Assembly: GCF_029836165.1 (NCBI RefSeq) | Contig: NZ_JAOEBG010000011.1 | Span: 102,631 to 166,630 of the forward strand | Source: Pseudomonas sp. GD04091 | GTDB taxonomy: Bacteria; Pseudomonadota; Gammaproteobacteria; Pseudomonadales; Pseudomonadaceae | Direction: 5' to 3' | DNA length: 64,000 nt | Part shown: in pieces, positions 1-7,721 of the stretch | Numbering within the stretch: the first letter of the stretch is position 1 | Layout: each line of letters starts with the position of its first letter | Translations under genes and position numbers: made by a program | The notes under the pieces: generated by a model | Seen by the model: the letters and a program-made list of their open reading frames with translations, nothing else | What the model was told of the DNA's origin: nothing | Database searches by the model: none

Positions 1-122
1 CTGGCAGGCGCGGCGACGGCGTGTGTCGGCAGCAGGCCGGCACAGGCCACGCCCAGGCCGAGGGCGGTGGCGTGAATGGCTTGGCGCAGACTGGCGTGGC
101 GAGGGAAACACGGGCGAATCAT
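1..122 (-). CDS. TonB-dependent siderophore receptor, N-terminal fragment
   Basis: The reading frame starts with ATG at 122 and runs off the left edge of the window after about 40 codons. The start has a good ribosome site (CAGGAG, 6 nt before ATG). The peptide has an arginine/histidine-rich start, a hydrophobic stretch (ALGLGVACAGLL) and an Ala-rich cleavage region, so it looks like a long signal peptide of an outer-membrane protein. No receptor domain is visible; the identification rests on position directly downstream of a FecI/FecR pair, where ferric-siderophore receptors of the FecA/FpvA/FiuA type are normally found. It would act in the outer membrane in TonB-driven iron uptake and pass a signal to the FecR-like protein. 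The product class is inferred from context; the secreted nature is seen directly. Confidence 0.65.
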   Translation of the reverse strand, partial: MIRPCFPRHASLRQAIHATALGLGVACAGLLPTHAVAAPA

Positions 123-177
123 GAAACGCTCCTGAAGGTTGTTAAGACCACAGCTCGGGCTTGTTTCCTTCAGGCCG

Positions 178-210
178 GACGAGAATGAGATTCCACCTCA
201 TTTATTTTCA
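178..210 (-). promoter_or_regulatory. Candidate iron-starvation ECF sigma promoter for the receptor
   Basis: Between the FecR stop and the receptor start, the minus strand carries TGAAAAT (204-210) and downstream CGTC (178-181), separated by 22 bases. Promoters read by FecI/PvdS-type sigma factors combine an A-rich GAAAAT/TAAAT -35 with a CGT -10. The same stretch contains a short dyad (AATGAG..CTCATT) and could instead contribute to Fur binding. Spacing is only an approximate match. Confidence 0.3.
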
Positions 211-220
211 AGGAAATCGC

Positions 221-1177
221 TCAGGCGGCGCCAATGCTCACCCAATAGCGGGTGCGGTAGTCGACGCGCACCGGCAGGCTGCGCGCCAGCAGCAGCAAGA
301 TCTGCTCGGTGTCGGCCAGTTGGTAGGTGCCGGAGACTTTCAGCCCGGCCACTTCAGGGGCACAGCGCAGCACGCCAGGGCGATAGCGCGACAGCTCGTC
401 GACGAACTCGCCGAGCGGCATCTGCTGCACGCTGAGCACGCCGTCGGTCCAGCCCCAGGGGTCGCCGTGCAGCGTGGCTGGCCGATAGGTGCCCCCGGAG
501 AAAACCTGCAGAACTTCTCCCGGTCTGACCCGGTGCTCGGCAGCGGAGGCGGGGAACAGTGTCACCTCGCCCTGGCGCACCGCCAGCAAAAGGCCCTGGG
601 CATTTTCGCGCAGCAGCAACTGGCCACCCTGGGTGGCCAGGTCACCGACGCGGGTGTCGATGCTGAACGGCCGGTTGTCGCTGGCATTGCTGTCCAGGCT
701 GACCTCGCCGCGCAGCAGCGTCAGCCGGCGTTGCTCGACGCTGTAGCGCAGGTCGATGGCGCTGGCGGTGTTGAGGCGGATTCGGCTGCCGTCGCTGCCC
801 AGCAGCTCGCGGCGTTCGCCGGTGCCGGTGCGGGTGTCGGCCAGCAGCGCCGGCAGGCCCAGCGGTTCGCGCGCGACCCAGCCAGTACCCGCGGCCAGCG
901 CCAGCACCGAGAGCAGCTTGAGGTGATCGCGCCGGCTGGTGCGCTGGCGCTCGGTGCCCGCCAGCGTGCGTCGGCTCAGCTCGCCTGGCAGGCCGGCCAG
1001 TTCGTCACCGAGGCTGCTGACCCGCTGCCAGGCCTCGGCATGCTGCGGCTGGCTGGCCAGCCAGCGCTGGAACTGCTGTTCGGTGCGCGGGCCGGGGCTG
1101 TCGTAGCGCAGCCTGACCAGCCACTCGATGGCCTGGTCGATCTGGGCCTGGGTGGGCGTCTGTTCAGGCGTCGGCAT
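221..1177 (-). CDS. FecR-family transmembrane anti-sigma/sigma regulator
   Basis: A 318-residue protein that would sit in the inner membrane, sense the partner receptor through its periplasmic C-terminal domain and control the cognate FecI-type sigma factor. Visible features: an N-terminal cytoplasmic DUF4880 segment with the typical 'EWLVRL' and 'FQRWLASQPQHAEAW' motifs (residues ~15-50), a single hydrophobic segment near residues 85-105 (LLSVLALAAGTGW), then the FecR beta-domain with 'LRGEVSL' and 'FSIDTRVGDLATQGGQ', and a C-terminal secretin/STN-like segment. Start chosen at ATG 1177 because it overlaps the 3' end of the sigma gene by 14 bases; longer in-frame starts would run far into that gene. 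Length is normal for the family. Confidence 0.9.
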   Translation of the reverse strand: MPTPEQTPTQAQIDQAIEWLVRLRYDSPGPRTEQQFQRWLASQPQHAEAWQRVSSLGDELAGLPGELSRRTLAGTERQRTSRRDHLKLLSVLALAAGTGWVAREPLGLPALLADTRTGTGERRELLGSDGSRIRLNTASAIDLRYSVEQRRLTLLRGEVSLDSNASDNRPFSIDTRVGDLATQGGQLLLRENAQGLLLAVRQGEVTLFPASAAEHRVRPGEVLQVFSGGTYRPATLHGDPWGWTDGVLSVQQMPLGEFVDELSRYRPGVLRCAPEVAGLKVSGTYQLADTEQILLLLARSLPVRVDYRTRYWVSIGAA

Positions 1178-1679
1178 AGCGCAACCGGTAGCAGACGCCC
1201 AGCGCCCTGGCCAGGTCGCGCTCGACCGTGGCGCGGGAGACATCGAGGCGCAGGGCGATCTGGGGCAGTGTCAGGCCGTCGAGCTGGGCCATCAGGAAGG
1301 CTTGGCGTGCCCGTGGCTTGAGTCGGTGCAGGGCGAGGTCCAGGCGCTCAAGGGTATCGAGGATGATCAGCCGCTGTTCTTCGCTGGGCGCCTCTTGTTC
1401 GGGCAGGCTGGCCAGGCTCTCCAGATAGGCCTTTTCCAGGGCGCGACGGCGGAACTGGTCGATCATCAGGCCACGAGCGATGCTGCTCAGGTAGGCGCGG
1501 GGCTCCTTGAGCGGTGAGACCTGGCGGGCCTTGAGCAGGCGCACGAAGGTATCCTGGGCCAGGTCCGCGGCATGTTCCTGGCAACCCACCCGTGCTCCGA
1601 GCCAGCCGCGCAGCCAGCGGTGATGGGCTTGGTAGAGCAGATCGACCTGGGCCGGTTTCAGCGTGTCATCGATCTGCAT
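1164..1679 (-). CDS. FecI-type ECF sigma factor
   Basis: A 171-residue extracytoplasmic-function sigma-70 factor that would direct RNA polymerase to the iron-uptake receptor promoter downstream. The sigma-2 region is seen at residues ~10-75 (DLAQDTFVRLLKAR and YLSSIARGLMIDQFRRR), and sigma-4 with its helix-turn-helix at ~115-165 (GLTLPQIALRLDVSRATVERDL). It is the first gene of a FecI-FecR-receptor unit on the minus strand and overlaps FecR. The upstream region has a weak Fur-box-like AT-rich dyad, consistent with repression in iron-replete cells. The cognate siderophore cannot be read from the sequence. Confidence 0.92.
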   Translation of the reverse strand: MQIDDTLKPAQVDLLYQAHHRWLRGWLGARVGCQEHAADLAQDTFVRLLKARQVSPLKEPRAYLSSIARGLMIDQFRRRALEKAYLESLASLPEQEAPSEEQRLIILDTLERLDLALHRLKPRARQAFLMAQLDGLTLPQIALRLDVSRATVERDLARALGVCYRLRYADA

Positions 1680-1700
1680 CGTCGCAAGTGCCTGCCAGGT

Positions 1701-1730
1701 TAATGTGATTGTTAATAGTTCTCAATTCTA
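1701..1730 (-). promoter_or_regulatory. Candidate Fur box upstream of the sigma factor
   Basis: On the minus strand this AT-rich stretch contains AATTGAGAACTATTAACAAT, resembling the Fur operator core built from AATNATTCTCA-like hexamers. It lies 20-50 bases before the FecI-type ATG. The match is partial, so it is a candidate only. Confidence 0.35.
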
Positions 1731-1846
1731 GGCGGGGCCATGCTGGCGGATCAATGGTACGCCGGCGATTCGATGCGCAAGATTGAGCGTTTCACCGATG
1801 AACGGTTGAGCTAGGCTGGGGACTGTGTTGTGTCCGAGTCCTCTCG

Positions 1847-2473
1847 ATGATCCTTGCAGACCTTTCACCACGTGCCCTCGACGAGGCCGTCAGCTGGCTT
1901 GCCGGCCAGGATTCGGACTGGGCGCGTCATGTTGCCGCCGTGGGGCCCTGCCTGCACCGGGCCACGCCCGGACGGGAGCCGTACGAAGCGCTGGTGCGGG
2001 CCATCGCCTACCAGCAGTTGCATGCGCGAGCCGCCGAGGCGATTCTCGGGCGACTGCTGGCGTTGTTTCCCGACGTGGCGTTCCCCACGCCCGAGCAGTT
2101 GCTGGCGGTGACGCCGGAGACGATGCGCGCCTGTGGTTTCTCCGCGAGCAAGACCGCCACGCTGCACGGTATCGCCCAGGCCCGGCTGGAAGGCGTGGTG
2201 CCGTGCCGGGAGCAGGCGCTGCGGATGCCCGACGATGCGTTGGTCGAGCGCCTGGTCGCTTTGCGCGGGATCGGGCGGTGGACGGTGGAGATGCTGTTGA
2301 TCTACAGCCTGGAACGTTCGGATATCCTGCCGGTGGATGACTTTGGCGTGCGTGAGGGGTATCGGCGCATGAAGGGGTTGGACAAGGCGCCGACGCCTGC
2401 GCAGATGCGCGCGTTGGGCGGCGCCTGGAGCCCGCACCGTACCGTGGCGGCCTGGTATTTGTGGCGGGCGTGA
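1847..2473 (+). CDS. DNA-3-methyladenine glycosylase II (AlkA-like, HhH-GPD)
   Basis: A 208-residue HhH-GPD base-excision glycosylase, expected to remove alkylated purines such as 3-methyladenine. The helix-hairpin-helix is at residues ~133-150 (LVALRGIGRWTVEML), followed by the catalytic aspartate in 'LPVDDFGV' near residue 163. It lacks the N-terminal domain of E. coli AlkA (282 residues), so it belongs to the shorter Pseudomonas/Bacillus-type family. It lies about 140 bases upstream of ada on the same strand, so the two genes form an alkylation-repair pair, although a REP-like sequence sits between them. The ribosome site is weak. Alternative: another HhH-GPD glycosylase with altered substrate range. 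Confidence 0.87.
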   Translation: MILADLSPRALDEAVSWLAGQDSDWARHVAAVGPCLHRATPGREPYEALVRAIAYQQLHARAAEAILGRLLALFPDVAFPTPEQLLAVTPETMRACGFSASKTATLHGIAQARLEGVVPCREQALRMPDDALVERLVALRGIGRWTVEMLLIYSLERSDILPVDDFGVREGYRRMKGLDKAPTPAQMRALGGAWSPHRTVAAWYLWRA

Positions 2474-2497
2474 AGATGGCCCTGTCGCGGGAGCCAT

Positions 2498-2522
2498 TGT
2501 GGGAGTGGGCTTGCCCCGCGAT
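2498..2522. repeat. Single REP-like element
   Basis: TGTGGGAGTGGGCTTGCCCC followed by GCGAT has the palindromic core and 'GTGGGAGC'-like end typical of Pseudomonas REP sequences. It lies in the gap between the AlkA-like gene and ada. Related copies occur at 6152-6235, 17137-17156 and 17582-17649. Confidence 0.55.
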
Positions 2523-2609
2523 CTAGCGGTAAAAGCCAACGCAAGATTCGGAGTGTTCGCTTGCGGATATCCAGCCAAGCTCATCGCACTACCTGACAGG
2601 AGAGGCGCC

Positions 2610-3668
2610 ATGCACCCCGCCCCGACCACCTACAGCACCGATGCCGAGCGTTGGCTCGCCGTGCAATCCCGCGACACCGCCGCCAGCGGCCATTTCGTCT
2701 ACGCCGTGCGCACCACCGGCGTCTATTGCCAGCCCGCCTGCAAGTCGCGCCTGGCCAAGCGCGAGAACGTCGAGTTCTTCCAGGATGCCACCCAGGCCGA
2801 GGCTGCCGGCTACCGCCCTTGCAAGCGCTGCAAGGGCGGGCAGGGCAGCCGTCGAACCGACCTGGTGGCCCGTGCCTGTCGCCTGATCGAGGCCAGCGAG
2901 ACTGCGCCCAACCTCGACCAGCTCGGCGCCGAGCTCAATGTCAGCCCGTTCCACCTGCACCGCCTGTTCAAGGCCGAGACCGGGCTCACCCCCAAGGCCT
3001 ATGCTTCGGCCTTTCGCGCCCAGCGCCTGCGCCAGGGGCTGGACGGCGCCGCCAGGGTCACCGACGCCATCTTCGATGCCGGCTACAACTCCAACAGCCG
3101 CTTCTACGAAAGCGCCGCTGATCGGCTGGGCATGCGGCCGAAGGACTACCGCGCCGGCGGACGGGGGGTGACCATCCGCTTTGCCCTGGCCCAGTGTTCG
3201 CTGGGGGCGATCCTGGTGGCCCAGAGCGAGCGCGGCATCTGCGCCATCCTGCTCGGAGACGAGCCCGAGCCCTTGCTCAAGGACCTGCAGGACAAGTTCC
3301 CCAAGGCTCACCTGATCGGTGGCGATGACGCGTTCGAGCGGCTGGTCGCCGAAGTGGTCGGTTTCGTCGAGGCGCCGGCGCTGGGCCTGGCCCTGCCCCT
3401 GGATGTCCAGGGCACGGCGTTCCAGGAGCGGGTCTGGCAGGCGCTGCGCGAAGTCCCGCCCGGCACCCGGGTCAGCTACACCGACATCGCCGAGCGCATC
3501 GGCGCGCCGAAGGCGGTCAGGGCGGTGGCCCAGGCCTGCGCGGCCAATGCCATCGCCGTGGCCATTCCCTGTCACCGTGTGGTGCGTCGTGACGGCGACC
3601 TCAGCGGCTACCGCTGGGGTATCGAACGCAAGCGTCAGCTGCTGGACCGAGAAACGGCACTCGCCTGA
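2610..3668 (+). CDS. ada: Bifunctional Ada: AraC-type activator and O6-methylguanine-DNA methyltransferase
   Basis: A 352-residue Ada protein that repairs methylphosphotriesters and O6-methylguanine and activates the alkylation response. The N-terminal zinc domain shows all four cysteines: Cys40 and Cys44 (VYCQPAC) and Cys71 and Cys74 (PCKRC). An AraC-type helix-turn-helix follows (residues ~85-185; LNVSPFHLHRLFKAETGLTP). The C-terminal methyltransferase domain has the acceptor Cys321 in PCHRVV. Start set at ATG 2610, preceded by AGGAGAGG; an upstream in-frame ATG would add 37 unrelated residues. The length matches E. coli Ada (354). It follows an AlkA-like gene. All catalytic residues are present. 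Confidence 0.96.
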   Translation: MHPAPTTYSTDAERWLAVQSRDTAASGHFVYAVRTTGVYCQPACKSRLAKRENVEFFQDATQAEAAGYRPCKRCKGGQGSRRTDLVARACRLIEASETAPNLDQLGAELNVSPFHLHRLFKAETGLTPKAYASAFRAQRLRQGLDGAARVTDAIFDAGYNSNSRFYESAADRLGMRPKDYRAGGRGVTIRFALAQCSLGAILVAQSERGICAILLGDEPEPLLKDLQDKFPKAHLIGGDDAFERLVAEVVGFVEAPALGLALPLDVQGTAFQERVWQALREVPPGTRVSYTDIAERIGAPKAVRAVAQACAANAIAVAIPCHRVVRRDGDLSGYRWGIERKRQLLDRETALA

Positions 3669-3722
3669 GCGCCCGGAGCGCGTAGAATTCACGCCCTGTC
3701 GAGTTGTGTAGAGGAACATTCG

Positions 3723-6125
3723 ATGAGGCGTGTCAGCCTTGACCGATTTTACGCGGGGATTTTCGTCTTGCTGCTGTGCCTGGCCATCCCGGCCTGGGCC
3801 GCGCCGGCCACGCCGGTATCGCGCCTGGCGGTAGCCGAACAGCAGGAGCTGGACGAAAACGCCAGCCTGGATGCGTTGAGCGAACGGCTCGACCAGATCC
3901 GCCAGGGCGTCACCGGCGATGCCAACGATGACCTGCTCGCGCAACTGCGCCAGTCGGCCCTGCAGGTCCAGCGCCAGGCCGATGTGCTGGCCACCCAGCG
4001 CACCGCCGACGTGCAACGCCTGGACGACCAGCTCAACGTGCTCGGCCCGCCGATGGCCGAAGAGGCCGAAAGCCTGACCCGTCAGCGCAAGCAGCTTGGC
4101 GACGAGAAGAACGCGCTGGTCGCCGAGCAGAAGGACGCCACCACCCTGGCCCAGTCGGCCCGTGACCTGTCCACGCAGATCGTCAACCTGCGCCGCAGCC
4201 TGTTCAACTCGCAGATCACCAGCCGCGCCGCCAGCCCGCTGAGCCCGGCGTTCTGGTCGAGCCTGATCCGCCCCACCGACGATGACGTGGCGCGCCTGCG
4301 CGACCTGCGCGGCGAAGTGGCCGACGCCGTGGACAGCGCCTTCAGCGCCGAGCACCGCTGGTGGTTCATCAGCGCCCTGGTGGCCGCGGTGCTGGTCTGG
4401 ACCCTGGTGCGGCGGATGTTGGAGCGCCTGCTGGCCGATGCGATGGTCCGCTGGCTGCCCGAAGGGCGCCTGCGCCGCAGCGCCCTGGCGCTGGGCGTCA
4501 GCCTGGCGACCCTGGGCACCATTTCCGGTTCGGTGTCGTTGCTGCGCTGGGGCCTGGAGAGCAGCGCCGAACTGGGCACCGACCTCGCCAGCCTGACCAA
4601 CCACATCCTCGCGCTGGTGATCTTCAGCGCCTTCATCTCGGGCCTGGGCCGCGCCATGCTGATGCTGCAGCGTCCGTCCTGGCGCCTGCCGCCCATCCCC
4701 GACGAAGTGGCCAGCGCCCTGGGCTGGTTCCCGAAGGTGCTGGCCTTGGCGTTGATGGTGCTGCTCACCCAGGAGCGCATCAACAGCGTGATCGGCACCA
4801 GCCTGGCGCTGACCCTGGCCACCAACGGCCTGACCGCGCTGGTGGTGTCGCTGCTGTTCGTCGTGGCCCTGGTGCGCTACCGCCGCGCCCGCCGCCTGCA
4901 CGGCCTGGAGCGCCCCAAGGGGCTGGCCGGGCTGATCCCGTTCGTGATCGTGGTGTGGGTGCTGGCGATCCTGCTGACCCTGCTGGCCGGTTACCTGACG
5001 CTGGCCTACTTCCTGACGGCCAAGCTGCTGTGGGTCAGCGTGGTGGTGACCTGTGCCTACCTGCTGGTGACGGTGTTCGGCGACCTGTGCGAGACCTTGC
5101 TGTCGCCGCGTCAGCCAGGTGGCCTGGCGCTGGCCTCGGCGCTCGGTCTGCAGCAACGGCACCAGGCCCAGGCCAGCACGGTGCTGGCGGGCATCGGCCG
5201 CACGCTGCTGCTGTTCGCCGCCGCGCTGCTGGTGTTCATGCCCTCGGGCACCAGCCCCGGCGAGCTGCTGCTGAGCCTGGCCGACTGGGACGGCACCGGC
5301 GGCAAGGTGCTGGGCAACCTGAACATCGTGCCCCAGGACATCTTCCTCGCCGTGGCCATCTTCCTCGGTGGCTGGTTCGCCATTCGCGTGGTCAAGCGCT
5401 GGCTGAGCGAGCGCCTGCTGCCGGAAACCGACATGGACGCGGGTATGCGAGCGTCCCTGGTGACCCTGGTCGGCTACCTGGGCTTCCTGTTCCTGGCCAT
5501 GCTGGTGATGTCCACCCTGCACATCAACCTGACCAGCCTGACCTGGGTGGTCAGTGCGCTGTCGGTGGGTATCGGTTTCGGCCTGCAGCAGATCGTGCAG
5601 AACTTCATTTCCGGCCTGATCCTGCTCACCGAGCGCCCGGTGAAGGTGGGCGACTGGGTCAGCCTGGCCGGTGTCGAGGGCGATATCCGTCGGATCAACG
5701 TGCGAGCCACCGAGATCCAGATGGCGGACCGTTCGACGGTGATCGTGCCCAACTCGCAGTTCATCTCGCAGAACGTGCGCAACGTGACCATGGCCAATGC
5801 CCTGGGGGTGGTCGGCATCACCCTCACGCTGCCGCTGGAGACCGATGCCAACCATGTGCGCGAGCTGCTGCTCAAGGCTTACAAGGAGCACGAGTCGATC
5901 CTCGATGCGCCGGCCAGTTCGGTGACGTTCAAGGACCTGACCACCAGCGGCATGGTGATCGCGGTGAGTGGCTATGTGGCTTCGCCGCGGCAGGTGTCCA
6001 ACGCTCGCAGCGATCTGTTGTTCACCATCCTCGGGCAGCTGCGCGACGAGGGCATCGCCCTGTCGTCGCCGGCGAGCATGGTGCTGGTGCAGGAGACCGG
6101 GCGCCCGGCCGACGAGCCGGCGTGA
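3723..6125 (+). CDS. Large mechanosensitive channel (MscS family, DUF3772 domain)
   Basis: An 800-residue inner-membrane channel of the MscK/YbdG-like branch. It begins with a signal peptide (residues 1-25, ending AWA), then a periplasmic coiled-coil DUF3772 region (residues ~30-190, rich in Gln/Leu/Asp), about ten membrane segments (~210-610), and the MscS pore and beta domain near residues 615-700 with 'VSALSVGIGFGLQQIVQNFISGLILL' split across the pore helix and 'VGDWVSLAGVEGDIRRI'. A GAGGAA ribosome site precedes the ATG. It would open under membrane tension during hypo-osmotic shock. It stands alone; the following REP pair separates it from the convergent aldehyde dehydrogenase gene. Confidence 0.9.
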   Translation: MRRVSLDRFYAGIFVLLLCLAIPAWAAPATPVSRLAVAEQQELDENASLDALSERLDQIRQGVTGDANDDLLAQLRQSALQVQRQADVLATQRTADVQRLDDQLNVLGPPMAEEAESLTRQRKQLGDEKNALVAEQKDATTLAQSARDLSTQIVNLRRSLFNSQITSRAASPLSPAFWSSLIRPTDDDVARLRDLRGEVADAVDSAFSAEHRWWFISALVAAVLVWTLVRRMLERLLADAMVRWLPEGRLRRSALALGVSLATLGTISGSVSLLRWGLESSAELGTDLASLTNHILALVIFSAFISGLGRAMLMLQRPSWRLPPIPDEVASALGWFPKVLALALMVLLTQERINSVIGTSLALTLATNGLTALVVSLLFVVALVRYRRARRLHGLERPKGLAGLIPFVIVVWVLAILLTLLAGYLTLAYFLTAKLLWVSVVVTCAYLLVTVFGDLCETLLSPRQPGGLALASALGLQQRHQAQASTVLAGIGRTLLLFAAALLVFMPSGTSPGELLLSLADWDGTGGKVLGNLNIVPQDIFLAVAIFLGGWFAIRVVKRWLSERLLPETDMDAGMRASLVTLVGYLGFLFLAMLVMSTLHINLTSLTWVVSALSVGIGFGLQQIVQNFISGLILLTERPVKVGDWVSLAGVEGDIRRINVRATEIQMADRSTVIVPNSQFISQNVRNVTMANALGVVGITLTLPLETDANHVRELLLKAYKEHESILDAPASSVTFKDLTTSGMVIAVSGYVASPRQVSNARSDLLFTILGQLRDEGIALSSPASMVLVQETGRPADEPA

Positions 6126-6151
6126 TGCCCTTTGGGGCTGCTTTGCAGCCC

Positions 6152-6235
6152 TTTCGCCGGCAAGCCGGCTCCCACAGCAATGGTGCAAGACTCAAGGTCA
6201 GTGCGATCTCTGTGGGAGCAGGCTTGCCCGCGAAG
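6152..6235. repeat. Inverted REP pair (BIME-like)
   Basis: Two REP units face each other: 6152-6176 (ends CCGGCTCCCACA) and 6211-6235 (starts TGTGGGAGCAGGC). About 21 of 25 bases pair. The element lies between convergent genes and may act as a transcription terminator or mRNA-stabilising structure. Confidence 0.65.
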
Positions 6236-6277
6236 CGTGGGCGGCGCTCGATCTCATAGGCGCTGCAACGCTCCCGT

Positions 6278-7708
6278 CTAACCCAGGCAGCGGGTCACAT
6301 GCTTCACCGACTGATACCCCGCCAATCCCCAGGGCCCGAGCTCGCGCCCGATACCGCTGCCCTTGGTGCCACCCCACGAAGTCTCGACGAACACCGCCTG
6401 TATGGAGTTGATCCACACATGGCCCACTTCCAGCGCGTCGGCCACACGCTCGGCGCGTTCCAGGTCGGCGGAGCAGACGGTGGCGACCAGCCCGAAGCGG
6501 CTGTCGTTGGCTTGGGCGATGGCTTCGGCTTCGCTGGCGAAGCGCCGTGCGCACAGCACCGGTCCGAAGATTTCCTCGCCCCACAGGCGGCTGCTCTGGG
6601 GCACATCGACGTACAGCGTCGGGCTGACGAACCAGCCATCGCGGTCCAGCGCCTTGCCGCCGGCCAGGCACTTCAGGCCCTCTTCGCGGGCGGTGGCGAA
6701 ATAGCCGGCGACCTTGAGCCACTGCGCCTGGCTGGTCAGCGGGCCCATGTCCACTTCTTCAACCAGCGGGTTGCCGATGCGCAACGCCTCCAGTGCTGCC
6801 TGCAAGCGTGGCAGCAGGGCCTCGGCGATACCGTCCTGCACCAGCAGGCGCGAGGTGGCCGAGCACATCTGCCCGGCGTTCCAGGTGATGCCGGCAACGA
6901 TCCACTCCACCGCCTGGTCCAGGTCGCAATCGTCGAACACCACGATGGCCGACTTGCCGCCCAGCTCGAGGGTCACCGGTCGGCACTGGGCCGCGGCGGC
7001 GCGCATCACCTGGCTGCCAACACCGTTGCTGCCAGTGAATGAAAGCTTGTCCAGACCGGTGTGGCCACTGAGGGCGGCGCCGGTCTCGGCCTTGCCGTTG
7101 ACGATGTTCAGCACGCCGGCCGGCAGGCCCAGCGCTTCGGCGATCTGGCCGTAGGCCTGTTCGATCAGTGGCGTGACCTCGGACGGCTTGAGCACCACGG
7201 TGCAGCCGGCGGCCAGGGCCGGGGCGAGTTTCCAGGCACTGGTCACCAGCGGGAAATTCCACGGCACGATCAGGCCCACCACCCCCACCGGCTCGAGGCG
7301 GGTGCGGGCGCTGAAGCCCGGCGCCGCCAGGGGCACGTCGCGGTTCTTCGCCGGCAGCTGCTCGGCGAGGCCTGCGTAGTAGGCGAAGGTGGCGATGGCG
7401 TCGTCCAGGTCGATCTCGGCCTCGTGGCGCGGCTTGCCGTTGTTGCGCATCTGCAGGGCGATCAGTTCGTCGCGGCGCTGGCCCAGCTGTTCGGCGAAGC
7501 CGCGCAGGTAAGTCGCGCGCTCGGCGGCGCTGACCGTCTTCCAGGACGCCAAAGCGCGGCGTGCGGCGGCCACGGCCTGGTCGACCTGGGCCGCGCTGGC
7601 GGCCATCAGTTCGGCGAACGGCTGGCCGTCGGCGGGGTTGTGGACGACGATGCAGTCGTTGCCCTGGCCTTCGACCCAAAGGCCGTCGATGTAATGAGGA
7701 GTGGTCAT
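6278..7708 (-). CDS. NAD(P)-dependent aldehyde dehydrogenase (BetB-like)
   Basis: A 476-residue soluble aldehyde dehydrogenase, oxidising an aldehyde to an acid with NAD(P)+. The cofactor-binding motif 'PWNFPL', the glutamate motif 'TLELGGKS' and the catalytic cysteine in 'NAGQMCSATSRL' are all present, so it should be active. Closest in feel to betaine-aldehyde or 4-aminobutyraldehyde-type enzymes, but the substrate is not readable. Start placed at ATG 7708 (MTTPHYIDG), the usual family start; the longer frame adds 30 low-complexity residues. It lies 13 bases after the NCS1 permease stop on the same strand, so permease and dehydrogenase probably share a transcript and handle one nitrogenous or amine-derived compound. 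Confidence 0.9.
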   Translation of the reverse strand: MTTPHYIDGLWVEGQGNDCIVVHNPADGQPFAELMAASAAQVDQAVAAARRALASWKTVSAAERATYLRGFAEQLGQRRDELIALQMRNNGKPRHEAEIDLDDAIATFAYYAGLAEQLPAKNRDVPLAAPGFSARTRLEPVGVVGLIVPWNFPLVTSAWKLAPALAAGCTVVLKPSEVTPLIEQAYGQIAEALGLPAGVLNIVNGKAETGAALSGHTGLDKLSFTGSNGVGSQVMRAAAAQCRPVTLELGGKSAIVVFDDCDLDQAVEWIVAGITWNAGQMCSATSRLLVQDGIAEALLPRLQAALEALRIGNPLVEEVDMGPLTSQAQWLKVAGYFATAREEGLKCLAGGKALDRDGWFVSPTLYVDVPQSSRLWGEEIFGPVLCARRFASEAEAIAQANDSRFGLVATVCSADLERAERVADALEVGHVWINSIQAVFVETSWGGTKGSGIGRELGPWGLAGYQSVKHVTRCLG

Positions 7709-7721
7709 GGTCGGATTCCAG

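Noticed and set aside
2589..6188. A very long open frame (~1,200 codons) on the minus strand
   Set aside because: It is antisense to ada and the MscS-type gene and is His/Gln/Arg-rich; it arises from high third-position GC. The plus-strand genes have clear domains.
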